Shown piece after piece: positions 51,596 to 62,678 of a stretch of DNA of 64,000 nt. The notes beneath the pieces are model-generated. The model was not told the DNA's origin, made no database searches, and saw nothing but the letters and a program-made list of their open reading frames with translations. The stretch lies in contig OY782680.1 of NCBI GenBank assembly GCA_963678085.1, positions 434,001-498,000 of the forward strand. Direction: 5' to 3'. The position numbers and the translations under genes were made by a program. Within the stretch, counting starts at the first letter, position 1. Each line of letters opens with the position of its first letter. The stretch is from Aliishimia sp963678085 (lineage in GTDB: Bacteria; Pseudomonadota; Alphaproteobacteria; Rhodobacterales; Rhodobacteraceae).

Positions 51596-52989
51596 CTGAT
51601 TTTCCCCCAAATTTCTTCGATCACATCGCGCGCCATCATCACATGCGCGCGCGTGGTGTCGAACTGCCCAACCGTAAAGCGGATGACCTTGCGCCCCTGA
51701 TAGCTGCCTTGGGTAAGATAAATCCGCCCATCATCATTGAGCGCATCCACCAAGCGTTGTTGCATCTCATCATCGCCGGGGCAACGAAAGGTAAACAGGC
51801 TTAGGATCGGCTCTGTGACAATCTCAAAACCGGGCATGGCGGAAATCGCATCGCGTATCTCAGCGGTCCAAGTGACATGATTACGAATGCGGGTGCGCAG
51901 CCCCTCTAGCCCGTAAGAGCGGATCAAAAACCACAGTTTCAGCGCGCGAAACCGGCGCCCCAAAGGGATGGTCCATTCAGAGTAATTGGTGAGCGCGCCG
52001 CCGGTGGTCTTCAGATATTCCGGCTCGATCTTCAGCGTATCAAGCTGCGGCTTTGGATCGCGCAGAAACTGGACCGAGCAATCAAACTGCGCGCCGAGCC
52101 ATTTATGCGGATTGAACACGATACTGTCGAAATGCTGCACGCCCGGCCAGAACGCGGCATGGAACTCGGGGCAGATCATGGCAGAGCCCGCCCAGGCCGC
52201 ATCAAGATGGGTGTAAAGATCATAGGTCTTTGCCACATCAGCGACGGCTTGCAGATCATCGCTCGCCCCAATGCCGGTGCCGCCCGTAATCGCGATAATG
52301 CCCGCGGGCCGATAGCCTGCCGCTTGATCCGCCTCAATGGCGGCGCGCAAGGCGTCCGTGTCCATTGCATAGCGCGCGCCCTTGGTGGGCAGTTTCACCA
52401 GATTATCCTGGCCGATCCCAGCAACCCAGCAGGCACGGTCGATTGAGGAATGTGCCTCCTCAGAGACGTAAATGCGCAGCTTTCCCTTGCCGCTGAGCCC
52501 CTCTTTATTGCCGGTGAAATTCGTAGCCCATTCGCGCATCGTCAGCACCGCCGAGAGCGTGGCAGAGGACGCACTATCCTGAATGACGCCTGTAAATCCC
52601 TCGGGCAAGCCAAGGGCCTGACGGAGCCACTGGATCATCACCCCCTCAACCTCGGTTGCCGCGGGGGAGGTTTGCCAGAGCATACATTGCGCGGCAACGG
52701 TATTCACTAGCTGCTCAGCCAGCATTGAGGGGGGCGCGGCATTGGCCGGGAAATAGGCAAAGAAGCGCGGGTGCTGCCAATGGGTCATACCCGGCATCAC
52801 GATCTGTTCAAAATCCCTCAGGATCGCGCCCATCTCCTCGCCCATTTCAGGTGGAGCGGATGGCAGCTGCGCGGCAATCTCTCCCGGTTTAGTCTGCGCG
52901 CGCACAGCCCGGTCGGGGAGCGTTTTGTGATAAGTCGCCCCCCAATCAGCAATGTGACGGCCCCACTGGGCGTACTCATCCCAATTCAT
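51592..52989 (-). CDS. PLP-dependent aromatic amino acid decarboxylase
   Basis: A 465-residue group II decarboxylase. THWQHPRFFAYFPANA is the family substrate-site block; His180 (EEAHSS) stacks on the cofactor, Asp263 (THLDAAWAG) pairs with the pyridine N and Lys296 (FNPHKWLG) forms the Schiff base. Likely substrates are L-tyrosine or L-DOPA, giving tyramine or dopamine; phenylalanine or tryptophan are possible. It lies in the middle of a homoprotocatechuate operon with 4-nt overlaps on both sides, which suggests that it feeds amino acid carbon into that pathway. Confidence 0.9.
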   Translation of the reverse strand: MNWDEYAQWGRHIADWGATYHKTLPDRAVRAQTKPGEIAAQLPSAPPEMGEEMGAILRDFEQIVMPGMTHWQHPRFFAYFPANAAPPSMLAEQLVNTVAAQCMLWQTSPAATEVEGVMIQWLRQALGLPEGFTGVIQDSASSATLSAVLTMREWATNFTGNKEGLSGKGKLRIYVSEEAHSSIDRACWVAGIGQDNLVKLPTKGARYAMDTDALRAAIEADQAAGYRPAGIIAITGGTGIGASDDLQAVADVAKTYDLYTHLDAAWAGSAMICPEFHAAFWPGVQHFDSIVFNPHKWLGAQFDCSVQFLRDPKPQLDTLKIEPEYLKTTGGALTNYSEWTIPLGRRFRALKLWFLIRSYGLEGLRTRIRNHVTWTAEIRDAISAMPGFEIVTEPILSLFTFRCPGDDEMQQRLVDALNDDGRIYLTQGSYQGRKVIRFTVGQFDTTRAHVMMARDVIEEIWGKIR

Positions 52990-53968
52990 GGTGCGATGAT
53001 CGGCGTGGCGTTCAGCTGGCTCGGCTTGGGTTCAACCCCAGCAAAGGCACTGCCATGCTCAAACCAGCTTTTTGGCGCAGGCGCACCCCAAAGCGTTTGC
53101 CTCTGCGGATCCTTAAGATCCCATTTGATCGGCTCAAGATCGGGATCAACCGTTTGATAATCGCTGCAATAAATCTCAATCCGGTGCCCATCTGGGTCAA
53201 GCACATAAAGGAAAAACGCGTTTGAAATCCCGTGCCGTCCGGGGCCGCGTTCGATATTGCCCACATAGCCAGTGGTCGCCATCAAATCGAGCAAGTCAAT
53301 GATGTTCAACGGGCTGGGCACCCAAAACGCCACATGATGCATGCGCGGCCCGGTGCCATTGGTGAACGCCATATCATGCACCCCGCCCTTGCGGTGCATC
53401 CACGCCGCCCAGAGCTTTTTGCTCTCTTCATCTTCGGTATATTCCGTCACCCGAAAACCAATGTCGTTGTAGAAAGCAACCGAAGCATCCACATCCGGCG
53501 AGAAGCAATTGAAATGATCGATCCTGAGCGGCTTCACCCCGCGATACAGAGCGTATTTCTGGTGAATCGGCTCCAGCCGGTCCATCTTGTGATAAAATTC
53601 AAGCGGAATGCCGATATTGTCCGAGGTCAGCAGCGTGCGGCCTTGATAGGGGCGCTCTACCCATTCGGTCTGCCGGCCTTCGGAGTGGAAATAGACCTCT
53701 GCCCGGTCCAGATCCTCGCCATCAAAGGTCTTGAAGCCCATGACCTCAACAGTGCCGGGCTGGTCGGATTTTTGCAAAATGATGCAGTGATGGCCGCGCT
53801 CTTCCATGGCGCGTAGATAGATATGAGTGTCGCTCTCATCGGTAACTTGCAGGCCAAGGATCTCGGTATAAAACGTCTTGGAAGCAGCTAGATCTTTCAC
53901 GTTCAAGCACACATGGCTCAGGCGGATCGTGTTGAAATCAGGGTAAAGGTTTGGTGCGGGGACAGGCA

Positions 53969-53969
<1 letters not shown>
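52986..53969 (-). CDS. hpaD: 3,4-dihydroxyphenylacetate 2,3-dioxygenase, type I extradiol (VOC fold)
   Basis: The 327-residue protein opens the ring of homoprotocatechuate. It has two glyoxalase-like halves: LSHVCLNVKDLAASKTFY (N-terminal, structural) and LRIDHFNCFSPDVDASVAFY. Likely Fe(II) ligands are His152, His211 or His212 (RMHHVAFWV) and Glu265 (HRIEIYCSDY), as in the Brevibacterium and Arthrobacter enzymes. Escherichia coli HpaD is of an unrelated type (LigB-like). The start overlaps the hpaE stop by one base (TGATG). Confidence 0.92.
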
Positions 53970-55476
<1,507 letters not shown>

Positions 55477-55480
<4 letters not shown>

Positions 55481-55866
55481 GTGCTGCCTCCCAAATGATT
55501 TCTGATAGTGCCGAATTTTGGCGCAAGACGCGCATCTATGTCCCGCATCTCTGCTGAAAGCGCGATAGAATGGGTCTGCATGGCCGGGGCCATAAACGCC
55601 TTGAGCGCTGCGAAGACATGGGCAATTGCTGCCTCTTTCACATCTTGCGGCCGCCCCTCGCGCAGGCGCACGGACAGGTCAAGGAAACCATGCTTTGCAT
55701 CCCCATCCGCAATCGCCACATGATCCACCCGCGTGGCGCGCACCCGGATACCAGCCAGCGGAAAGGCATCGACCTCAGCCGCAGCCGCGCGGATCGCCTC
55801 GCACAACGCCGCCATATCAACGACCTGCTCCAGGTTGGCTGAATAGTCGATTTGGAAATGCGGCAT
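55477..55866 (-). CDS. hpaF: 5-carboxymethyl-2-hydroxymuconate isomerase HpaF
   Basis: The 129-residue protein belongs to the 4-oxalocrotonate tautomerase-like superfamily. The catalytic Pro is residue 2 (PHFQIDYSANL), exposed after Met removal. RVRATRVDHVAIADGDAKH and FLDLSVRLREGR are the typical HpaF/CHMI blocks. It isomerises 5-carboxymethyl-2-hydroxymuconate after HpaE. It is the first gene of the operon, with AAGGAAG upstream and a perfect palindrome immediately before that. Confidence 0.93.
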
Positions 55867-55875
55867 TAGACTTCC

Positions 55876-55887
55876 TTAACATGTTAA
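55876..55887 (-). promoter_or_regulatory. Palindromic operator candidate of the hpa operon
   Basis: TTAACATGTTAA is a perfect 12-bp palindrome that ends 10 nt before the hpaF start codon and adjoins its ribosome site. With the predicted promoter it would cover about +1 to +12, a place where repressor binding would block transcription. A MarR/HpaR-type or GntR-type repressor is a plausible binder; no such gene is in the window. Confidence 0.6.
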
Positions 55888-55894
55888 TGTTTTG

Positions 55895-55923
55895 AAGCTA
55901 CGCCGATCCAATTAATGCGTCAA
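55895..55923 (-). promoter_or_regulatory. Predicted sigma-70 promoter of the hpa operon
   Basis: On the minus strand TTGACG (55923-55918) and TAGCTT (55900-55895) are separated by 17 nt. The -35 box is good and the -10 box moderate. Transcription would start near 55888, next to the palindrome. Confidence 0.5.
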
Positions 55924-55991
55924 GCCAACAAAAGGGAAAAGCCGCGACGAAAAATTCGGGTTTTCAGGTGAGTGGAGTATAGCGAAAAACA

Positions 55992-56023
55992 AGAAAAGCC
56001 CGGCGTGGATGCCGGGCTTTTCT
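55992..56023. terminator. Strong terminator hairpin after trxA
   Basis: Perfect 13-bp arms AGAAAAGCCCGGC (55992-56004) and its complement (56011-56023) enclose a 6-nt loop. With T-rich sequence on the minus-strand exit it should terminate trxA transcripts; the A-rich and T-rich arms would let it work in both directions. Confidence 0.85.
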
Positions 56024-56045
56024 CGTTCTTGCGGGGTAGATTGCC

Positions 56046-56366
56046 TTACACAGACTCTTGGATCCAGCTTTGCAGCGCGGATTTCGGACGTGAGCCGGCC
56101 ATGTTTGAGACCATTTCGCCATTCTTAAAGATGAACAGTGCGGGAATGCCGCGCACACCGAGTTGAGCGGGCGTGTTTGGGTTTGTATCGACATCAACTT
56201 TGGCGATTTTCACTTTGCCTTCCAGCTCGTCGGCAAGCTCGTCAAGTGCGGGGCCGATTTGCTTACATGGGCCGCACCATTCGGCCCAGAAATCAACAAC
56301 TACGGGGATATCGGAATTGATGACCTCTGCTTCGAAAGTGTCATCGGTCACGGGAACGGTTGCCAT
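56046..56366 (-). CDS. trxA: Thioredoxin
   Basis: The 106-residue thioredoxin has the redox active site WAEWCGPCK (Cys31 and Cys34) and the cis-proline loop RGIPALFIFKNGE. It keeps cytoplasmic thiols reduced. ATG 56366 has GGAGG upstream at a good distance; the frame is open further back but is not family-like there. It follows addA by 34 nt and is closed by a strong terminator. Confidence 0.97.
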   Translation of the reverse strand: MATVPVTDDTFEAEVINSDIPVVVDFWAEWCGPCKQIGPALDELADELEGKVKIAKVDVDTNPNTPAQLGVRGIPALFIFKNGEMVSNMAGSRPKSALQSWIQESV

Positions 56367-56400
56367 GGGTGCCTCCTGCAAATCTGGCTTGAATTCATAG

Positions 56401-59400
56401 TTAGGGAGCGGGGCGTACCCCGTCAAGTTGTGGTGAGCGCGCAAGGGCGGCGGTCAAGAGATCTTCTGGCAATGACATAAAACTGGTGGCGCGGGTCCAC
56501 AAGAGCCCGGTTTCAATTTTGTGGTCGGGGTAAATCTGCCGCAGCATGTGGTGATAGGCCCCCATCTGGCGCAGCAAGCCTTCGGGGCAGTGCTGGGTGC
56601 TTTTGGGGATTTCGCGATTGGTCTTAAAATCAATGGCGATCACGCGGGTTTCGGTGATGATCAGCCGGTCGATTGTTCCTAGGATTGGTTGATTCTCATA
56701 GCGTCCATGTACTGTGACCTCTGCCAAGCCATGCGGTGCGAAGATCCAAGCAAGGTGAGGGTCCGCGAGAACGCGCGCGGCTTCGGCTTTGGCCTCGCGG
56801 CACAGCTCTTGGGGCAGCTCTGTTAACGGGCTTGCCCCTGGTTTCTCAATAAGTTCATGCAGATAGATGCCATAGGCTTTCGCGATGTCTTTTGGCAAGC
56901 CCTGCGTAGAGGGCAGCGCCTTGGCTCCGCCCAGATCTGAGGGGGAGAGAATCACATGCCGCTTGGGCTCTTTCGTGAGAGCTTGTGTGAATATCGGGTG
57001 CAGGGGTTCTTGCGTATCTGGTGCGTTTGGGTGGTGATCTGCTTGATCTAAATCCCACGCGCCGGTTTCAAAGCGCAGCCCCGGCCCAAAGGGAAATTCA
57101 TGCGGGCGCGCCCCTGCTTTTTGCATGCCCGTCTCGATGGTTTGATACCAATCGCTTTGGCTCTTGAGATCCAGCTCACCGCTCCCCGCCACGATTAACC
57201 AGGATTCTGCCCGCGTTAGAGCCACATAGAGCAGGCGCAGGTTTTCGCGCGCATCGGCCTCTTTCACGGCTGCAATCGCATCGACCATCAGCGGCGTTGG
57301 ATCGCCCGAGGCGGTTTTCCACAGCGCCAGCCCGTCATGGGCCAGCACGGTTTCTTTCACGTCAGTTTTCTTTTTCGCGCAATCAGGCAGGATCACAATC
57401 GGCGCTTCAAGCCCCTTGGCCCCGTGCACCGTCATGACGCGAATGAGGTTGCCGGAGCTATCGATCTGGCGTTTGATTTCCAGCTCATCGGCGCGCGCCC
57501 AAGACAGAAACCCAGTCAGGCTGGGGATGGCGTGTTCTTCATAGCGCAGCGCTTGGGTGAGAATCGCGTTGATCCCGTCCTCGGCCTCTTTCCCCAGCCG
57601 CGCCAGGAGTTTTGCGCGCCCCTCATAGCGGGTTAGGATCTCTTCAAGCAAATCATAGGGGCGCAGAAAGTCGATATTATTGCGCAGCGCTTTCAGCATG
57701 CCGACCTGCTCGGGGGGGCCGTTTTCGCGCAGCACCTCCCAGAGATACCCTTTGCGCCCATGGGAAAGGGTGAATAGCGCCTGCTCGCTCCAACCCAGCA
57801 GGGGCGAGCGCAGAACCGTGGCAAGGGACAGATCATCTTCGGGCGTGGCCAGGAAAGACAAAAGCGCCAGCAAATCGCGCACTGCCAGCTCTGCCCCGAC
57901 CTTGAGCCGGTCCGCCCCGGCAATGGGCAGATCGCGGCGTTTGCAGGCCTGAATAATTTCGCGAAACAGCCCGCCGCGGCTTTGCACCAGGATCATAATA
58001 TCGCCCGCTTGCACCGCTCGCAGATGAAAACCATCCGCGCCATTTTCAGGGATCACGGCAGGGCTTTGCGGATCAAGCATCTGCGCAATTTGATCTGCGA
58101 TTTGGCGGGCAAGGCGCACATGGTGATGGGTTTCGGGCACCCGGTCCACCGGATCGCTCCAATGCCGGTCATCTTTGTCCTCTGCCTTGGCGATGCAGGG
58201 CCAGAGATCAACGCGCCCCGGCTTGGTGTCATGAAAGGCGCGGTGCAGGCCCTCGGGCGTGAACCCGGCGGCGCGCTGGCCTTCAAATGTGTGATCCACC
58301 AGCTGCAAAATCGCCCCAGCCGAGCGGAAAGAATATTGTAGTGAACGATTGGCCAGTGGCCTTTCAATCGCCGCAAGCCGTGTGTCGAACTCTGCCTGCA
58401 TCTGGTCAAACGCATCCGGGTCAGCGCCTTGGAAAGAGTAAATCGACTGTTTCTTATCCCCGACCACAAAAATCGTGCGCTCTGTTTCGCTCTCAATGCC
58501 TTGTCCGCTGGTGAAATCTTGCGTGAGCTTGCGGATCACATCCCATTGCGCGGGGCTGGTATCTTGGGCCTCATCCACCAGGATATGGCTGATCCCGCCA
58601 TCCAGACGAAATAAGACCCAATCCGCCACTTTAGGCTCTGTCAAAAGCGCCCGCGTGCGCAGGATCAAATCATCAAAATCAAGCCAGCCGAGCCGCAATT
58701 TGGCCCGCTCATAGCGTTGCAAAAAGGGCACGGCGAAAAGATGCAGCGCATGGGTTTTTTGCGCAGCTGCATAGGCATGTTTGATCTGGGCGATGCGGTG
58801 CACGCGCGCGATAAAGTCAGAAAGTGGCTCTAAATCGGGTTCAATCTGCGCCCTCACCCCTTTGGAGGGAAAGTTTTTGCGCATGGTGCCCGTGGTGGTT
58901 AGGAATACCGAGGCCAGGGCGTCAAAGCTATCCGCACTTAGCTCAGTGATTTGCGAGAGCTGCTGCCCGAATTTCGGATCCAGCTTCGTGCTCGCGCCCA
59001 GCAGTGCCGTGGTCAGGCGGGTAAGCAGCGCCGCCTCACCGCCGGTAAACAGCATATCCTCTAGCGCGCGGGTATCGAGCAGCTCGGGCACCTCAAAACG
59101 CGCAGCGATATCCGGCCAGGTGAGCGGAGGAAAGAACAGCTCTTGATGGCGGCTCATCTCGGCGGTCAATGTCACCAAATCAGAGCCGGTGAAGTGCCGC
59201 GAAAACTGCGAAAACAGCGCGGGTTCTTGCTCGGCCATCTCCTCAAGCACTTGCGCACGCAGATCGGCTGAGGCGCGCTCGTCAATCTCTTGGAACTGTG
59301 GATTGACCCCGGCCTCCAAAGGAAAGCGGCGCAAGAGTGAGGCACAAAATGAATGGATCGTCTGGATTTTAAGCCCGCCCGGCGTTTCAATCGCGCGTGC

Positions 59401-59718
59401 AAATAGGGTGCGGGCCATGGTGAAATCGGGATCGTTTTGATCAGGGCTTTCCCCCAAATCTTGCAATTGGGCACGCAGATCGCGCGCATCCAGCATCGCC
59501 CAATCGCCAAGCCGCTGAAACAGTCGGTTCTGCATCTCAGAGGCGGCGGCCTTGGTATAGGTCAGGCAGAGAATATGCTGCGGATCGACCCCGCGCAAAA
59601 GCAGCCGCGCCACCCTATCGGTCAGCACCCGCGTTTTGCCCGACCCCGCATTTGCGGCCAGCCAAGTCGAGGCCTCGGGCGCGGCGGCTAAGATCTGTGC
59701 GCGGCTGGCTTCGTTCAT
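56401..59718 (-). CDS. addA: Double-strand break repair helicase-nuclease AddA
   Basis: AddA is the UvrD-like helicase and nuclease subunit of AddAB, which resects broken DNA ends for RecA. The 1105-residue protein has Walker A AANAGSGKTR at the N-terminus, helicase motif Ia TYTKAAASEM, motif II ILVDEAQDTSPAQW, VVGDKKQSIYSFQGA, late motif VMTVHGAKGLEAPIV, and a C-terminal nuclease with VIAIDFKTNR (catalytic Asp and Lys). ATG 59718 overlaps the addB stop as ATGA. All key motifs appear intact. Confidence 0.96.
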   Translation of the reverse strand: MNEASRAQILAAAPEASTWLAANAGSGKTRVLTDRVARLLLRGVDPQHILCLTYTKAAASEMQNRLFQRLGDWAMLDARDLRAQLQDLGESPDQNDPDFTMARTLFARAIETPGGLKIQTIHSFCASLLRRFPLEAGVNPQFQEIDERASADLRAQVLEEMAEQEPALFSQFSRHFTGSDLVTLTAEMSRHQELFFPPLTWPDIAARFEVPELLDTRALEDMLFTGGEAALLTRLTTALLGASTKLDPKFGQQLSQITELSADSFDALASVFLTTTGTMRKNFPSKGVRAQIEPDLEPLSDFIARVHRIAQIKHAYAAAQKTHALHLFAVPFLQRYERAKLRLGWLDFDDLILRTRALLTEPKVADWVLFRLDGGISHILVDEAQDTSPAQWDVIRKLTQDFTSGQGIESETERTIFVVGDKKQSIYSFQGADPDAFDQMQAEFDTRLAAIERPLANRSLQYSFRSAGAILQLVDHTFEGQRAAGFTPEGLHRAFHDTKPGRVDLWPCIAKAEDKDDRHWSDPVDRVPETHHHVRLARQIADQIAQMLDPQSPAVIPENGADGFHLRAVQAGDIMILVQSRGGLFREIIQACKRRDLPIAGADRLKVGAELAVRDLLALLSFLATPEDDLSLATVLRSPLLGWSEQALFTLSHGRKGYLWEVLRENGPPEQVGMLKALRNNIDFLRPYDLLEEILTRYEGRAKLLARLGKEAEDGINAILTQALRYEEHAIPSLTGFLSWARADELEIKRQIDSSGNLIRVMTVHGAKGLEAPIVILPDCAKKKTDVKETVLAHDGLALWKTASGDPTPLMVDAIAAVKEADARENLRLLYVALTRAESWLIVAGSGELDLKSQSDWYQTIETGMQKAGARPHEFPFGPGLRFETGAWDLDQADHHPNAPDTQEPLHPIFTQALTKEPKRHVILSPSDLGGAKALPSTQGLPKDIAKAYGIYLHELIEKPGASPLTELPQELCREAKAEAARVLADPHLAWIFAPHGLAEVTVHGRYENQPILGTIDRLIITETRVIAIDFKTNREIPKSTQHCPEGLLRQMGAYHHMLRQIYPDHKIETGLLWTRATSFMSLPEDLLTAALARSPQLDGVRPAP

Positions 59719-62678
59719 TCCAGAACCTCCGGCTCTGCCGCCGCGCTGCCATCCCATTCGCCGAACCGTGCCAAATGATCAAAATCACCCGCATGGCTTT
59801 CCGTCTTAACCATACGGCGCGACAGATAGGGTTGCTCGGCTTGCAAATACGTCTCTAATAGCTGCTTTAGACCCGCATAGACCTTTTGCACGGGCTCGTC
59901 CTCTAGGGGTGCGTGCAGCTCTTTGGGTGGGTTCCCAAGCCCGATATAGGTCGCGCGCACCACCTCAACCGGCCCGAGTTCTTTGAAACCGCCATGTTCC
60001 AGCATCACCGCCTCAATGAGCAGTTGTTTGTCGAAATAGGTCTGCTCATCCTTGCTGGGGGGCGGGCCGCTTTTGTAATCGTAAATCATCGCAGCGCCGC
60101 TTGGCGTGACATCAATCCGGTCGGCCTGCCCGCGTATCCCGATGCCAAGTTCTGGAATATCTAGCCGCCCCTGCGCGGTTTCTTCGGCCAAAGCGAGCCG
60201 CCCCTCAGCTTGCCGCGCTAATTCCGTTTCAATAAACCAATCCGCCACCCGTTCCAGCCGCGCTTGCCAAAGCAGCCGCGTTGCGGGCCAGGGCACCTCT
60301 GACTGCAAAACCTCTTGGACGGCCACCAGAAAATGCGCGCAGGTGAGCTGGCCGGGATCATTTGCAACCTGTTTCACAAAGCGGTGCAAAATCTCATGGA
60401 TCACCACCCCGCGCAGCAGCGCATCCGGCTCCACCACCAGCGGATTGAGACGGCGCAGCTTTAGGCAATGTTTGGCATAAATCGCGTAAGGATCACGGAT
60501 CAGGGTCTTAATCTCGGTCACAGAGAATTCGCGCGGGCGGGCAGGCACCGGGGGACAAGGCGCGGCGCGTTTGGCCAAAGGCACCTCAGAAACCCGTTCC
60601 AGCGCCTGCACCTGAGCGAGCCAGTATTGCCCACGCTGGCGCATCTGGGCCAAAGCCGCGGGCCCGCATTTGGCCGGAAGCCCGCCCAGCAAATTCGTCA
60701 AGCGGTTCAGCCAACGCGAGGGCACCGTCTCACTTTCATCAGAGCGGATGGCGCGCGTGATCCACACCTCTTTTGAGGCCATCGCTTGTTGGAAATCATG
60801 CGCGGCCAGCCCGATGCGTCGATCCGGCAACAGTAAACCCGCCGTGCGCCGCATTTTGCGGTTTAGCCAAGGATCTGCGGTGACGGCTTCGGGCCAAGTG
60901 CCCTCATTCAGACCGGCCAGAATGACCAGATCAGCCCCTTGAACCCGCGCCTCTAACGTGCCCCAAATCATGATGCCCGGATGGGGTTCATCGCGGTCGC
61001 GCACCTCGCCAGTTTTCAAAGCCGACAGTAACAACGCGCTATAATCACTGGCCGAGATATTGCCGCCATAAGGCGCGTTCTCTTCCAGCGTTTGAAAAAT
61101 TTCCGCTGCAACCCGGCCCGCTTTCTTGAGCCAAAGCTCGCCAGGATCAGATGCACTGCCCGAAATTTTCTCGCTCAAAGCTTTATGCCATGTGAGCCAG
61201 TCAGAGATGGGATGCAGCCCAGGTTTAGGCTCTAGGGTAAATGTGCTAACCAGCCAATTGATCCAACTTTGATACTCATCATTATCACTGCGTTTAGGGT
61301 CTAACATCGCATGATCCAGCGCTTTTTGCAGATCTGCATGTTGGCTGCGGCCCCGCAGGCGCAGCTCTAGCTCTTGGGTGTAGAGCCCGTGTTTTGGGTG
61401 ATCCGCGCCGCTTTGGGTCAAAGGGTGTTTGAGCAGAACCAGCAGCTTTTCGGCGTCAATTGGCTGCGCAAATAGCTCAGCCGTATGGCGCAAAAACCGG
61501 CCCGGCGCAGAGAGATGTAGCGGCAGGCCCGCACTGTCATCCGGGGTAATTCCCCAGCGTTTCAGCGCAGCGGTAACTTGGCGGCCCAAGAGCCTATCGG
61601 GGGTGATGAGCGCTGCACTCTGTTCGTCTTCAGCGGCGCGGCGCAATCGTAGTGCAATTGCCATGGCCTCTGCCCGCGTTGAGGGGGCCTCGATATAGGT
61701 CACATCCTCAAAAGCAGTGTCTAATTCAGGCAGTTTAGACCCTTCGCGGCGCCAAATATGGGTGATGGGGGCGGGACGCAGGGCGAGGGACAGGGTCTGC
61801 ATCCGTGCCTGAGCCACGGGTTTGGCGGCGTGCCATTGCGGTGCGTTTCCTGGGGTCAGTTCCAGTTCCGAAAACAGCTTTGCAAAGCGGTATTGTGGAT
61901 GATCCTCGCGATCCGCACCTTGTTGCAGATCGGCCCATGCGGGGCTGGGCATATAGGGATCAAAGCCGGGCAAAACCAGAGCGCCTTGGGGCAGTTTCGC
62001 GATGGCTTGCATCAACAGGGATGTCGTCCCGCGTGAACCTGTTGAACCTACCAAGATAATTGGATCCTGCGGCGGCGCGGCGCTCCAGTGCTTGGTTAAT
62101 GCGTTAACCACAAGGCGGCTTCGCGCCTCGGCATCAAGCCCCTCGGTGAGAGTCTGCACAAATTGATGGGCGATCACAATCAGCGCTTTGGCGTTTTGCC
62201 AGTGACCCGATTGATCAGACACATCAAGCTGCGCGATATCCTCGACGCTGACATTTTCGCCCTGCATCTCATCCATCAAGCTGGCCAGACTATCAGACAG
62301 GGCAAAAACCGAGTTCTGCGCGGCCAGCTCAGGCCTGTCTTTGAGCAGCGGCGCGATCAATTCAGCAAGCCGCAAACGTCGTTGCAACGGATGGCGCGCG
62401 GGGGGCATATCGTGGGCGGGCAAAAGCGCCTCGACCTGAGAGAGCAGCAGAATGCGTGGCACAAACCCGGCGGGGCCTTGGGTGAAAATCTGCCGGATAC
62501 GGCGCGCCATGCGCGTGGTATTAACCAACAAGGTGATGCGCGCCATCTCATGGGGCGGTCTCTCAGCGATGCGGGCGCGTAGGCCTGCCACTACGGATGC
62601 GGCAAAATCCGTTCCCAGATCCTGCACAAAGACGCGGGGGCGGGGGTCGGTGGAGTGGGGCTCGGGGTCAAACAGCAT
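59715..62678 (-). CDS. addB: Double-strand break repair nuclease subunit AddB
   Basis: AddB is the partner of AddA. The 987-residue protein has an inactivated helicase-like fold with no Walker A and a C-terminal RecB-type nuclease (AMIYDYKSGPPP, Asp and Lys). Alphaproteobacterial AddB proteins have this architecture. I do not see the four-cysteine iron-sulphur cluster known from Bacillus AddB. The start overlaps the murU-like gene end by 11 nt and the stop overlaps addA by 4 nt. Confidence 0.94.
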   Translation of the reverse strand: MLFDPEPHSTDPRPRVFVQDLGTDFAASVVAGLRARIAERPPHEMARITLLVNTTRMARRIRQIFTQGPAGFVPRILLLSQVEALLPAHDMPPARHPLQRRLRLAELIAPLLKDRPELAAQNSVFALSDSLASLMDEMQGENVSVEDIAQLDVSDQSGHWQNAKALIVIAHQFVQTLTEGLDAEARSRLVVNALTKHWSAAPPQDPIILVGSTGSRGTTSLLMQAIAKLPQGALVLPGFDPYMPSPAWADLQQGADREDHPQYRFAKLFSELELTPGNAPQWHAAKPVAQARMQTLSLALRPAPITHIWRREGSKLPELDTAFEDVTYIEAPSTRAEAMAIALRLRRAAEDEQSAALITPDRLLGRQVTAALKRWGITPDDSAGLPLHLSAPGRFLRHTAELFAQPIDAEKLLVLLKHPLTQSGADHPKHGLYTQELELRLRGRSQHADLQKALDHAMLDPKRSDNDEYQSWINWLVSTFTLEPKPGLHPISDWLTWHKALSEKISGSASDPGELWLKKAGRVAAEIFQTLEENAPYGGNISASDYSALLLSALKTGEVRDRDEPHPGIMIWGTLEARVQGADLVILAGLNEGTWPEAVTADPWLNRKMRRTAGLLLPDRRIGLAAHDFQQAMASKEVWITRAIRSDESETVPSRWLNRLTNLLGGLPAKCGPAALAQMRQRGQYWLAQVQALERVSEVPLAKRAAPCPPVPARPREFSVTEIKTLIRDPYAIYAKHCLKLRRLNPLVVEPDALLRGVVIHEILHRFVKQVANDPGQLTCAHFLVAVQEVLQSEVPWPATRLLWQARLERVADWFIETELARQAEGRLALAEETAQGRLDIPELGIGIRGQADRIDVTPSGAAMIYDYKSGPPPSKDEQTYFDKQLLIEAVMLEHGGFKELGPVEVVRATYIGLGNPPKELHAPLEDEPVQKVYAGLKQLLETYLQAEQPYLSRRMVKTESHAGDFDHLARFGEWDGSAAAEPEVLE

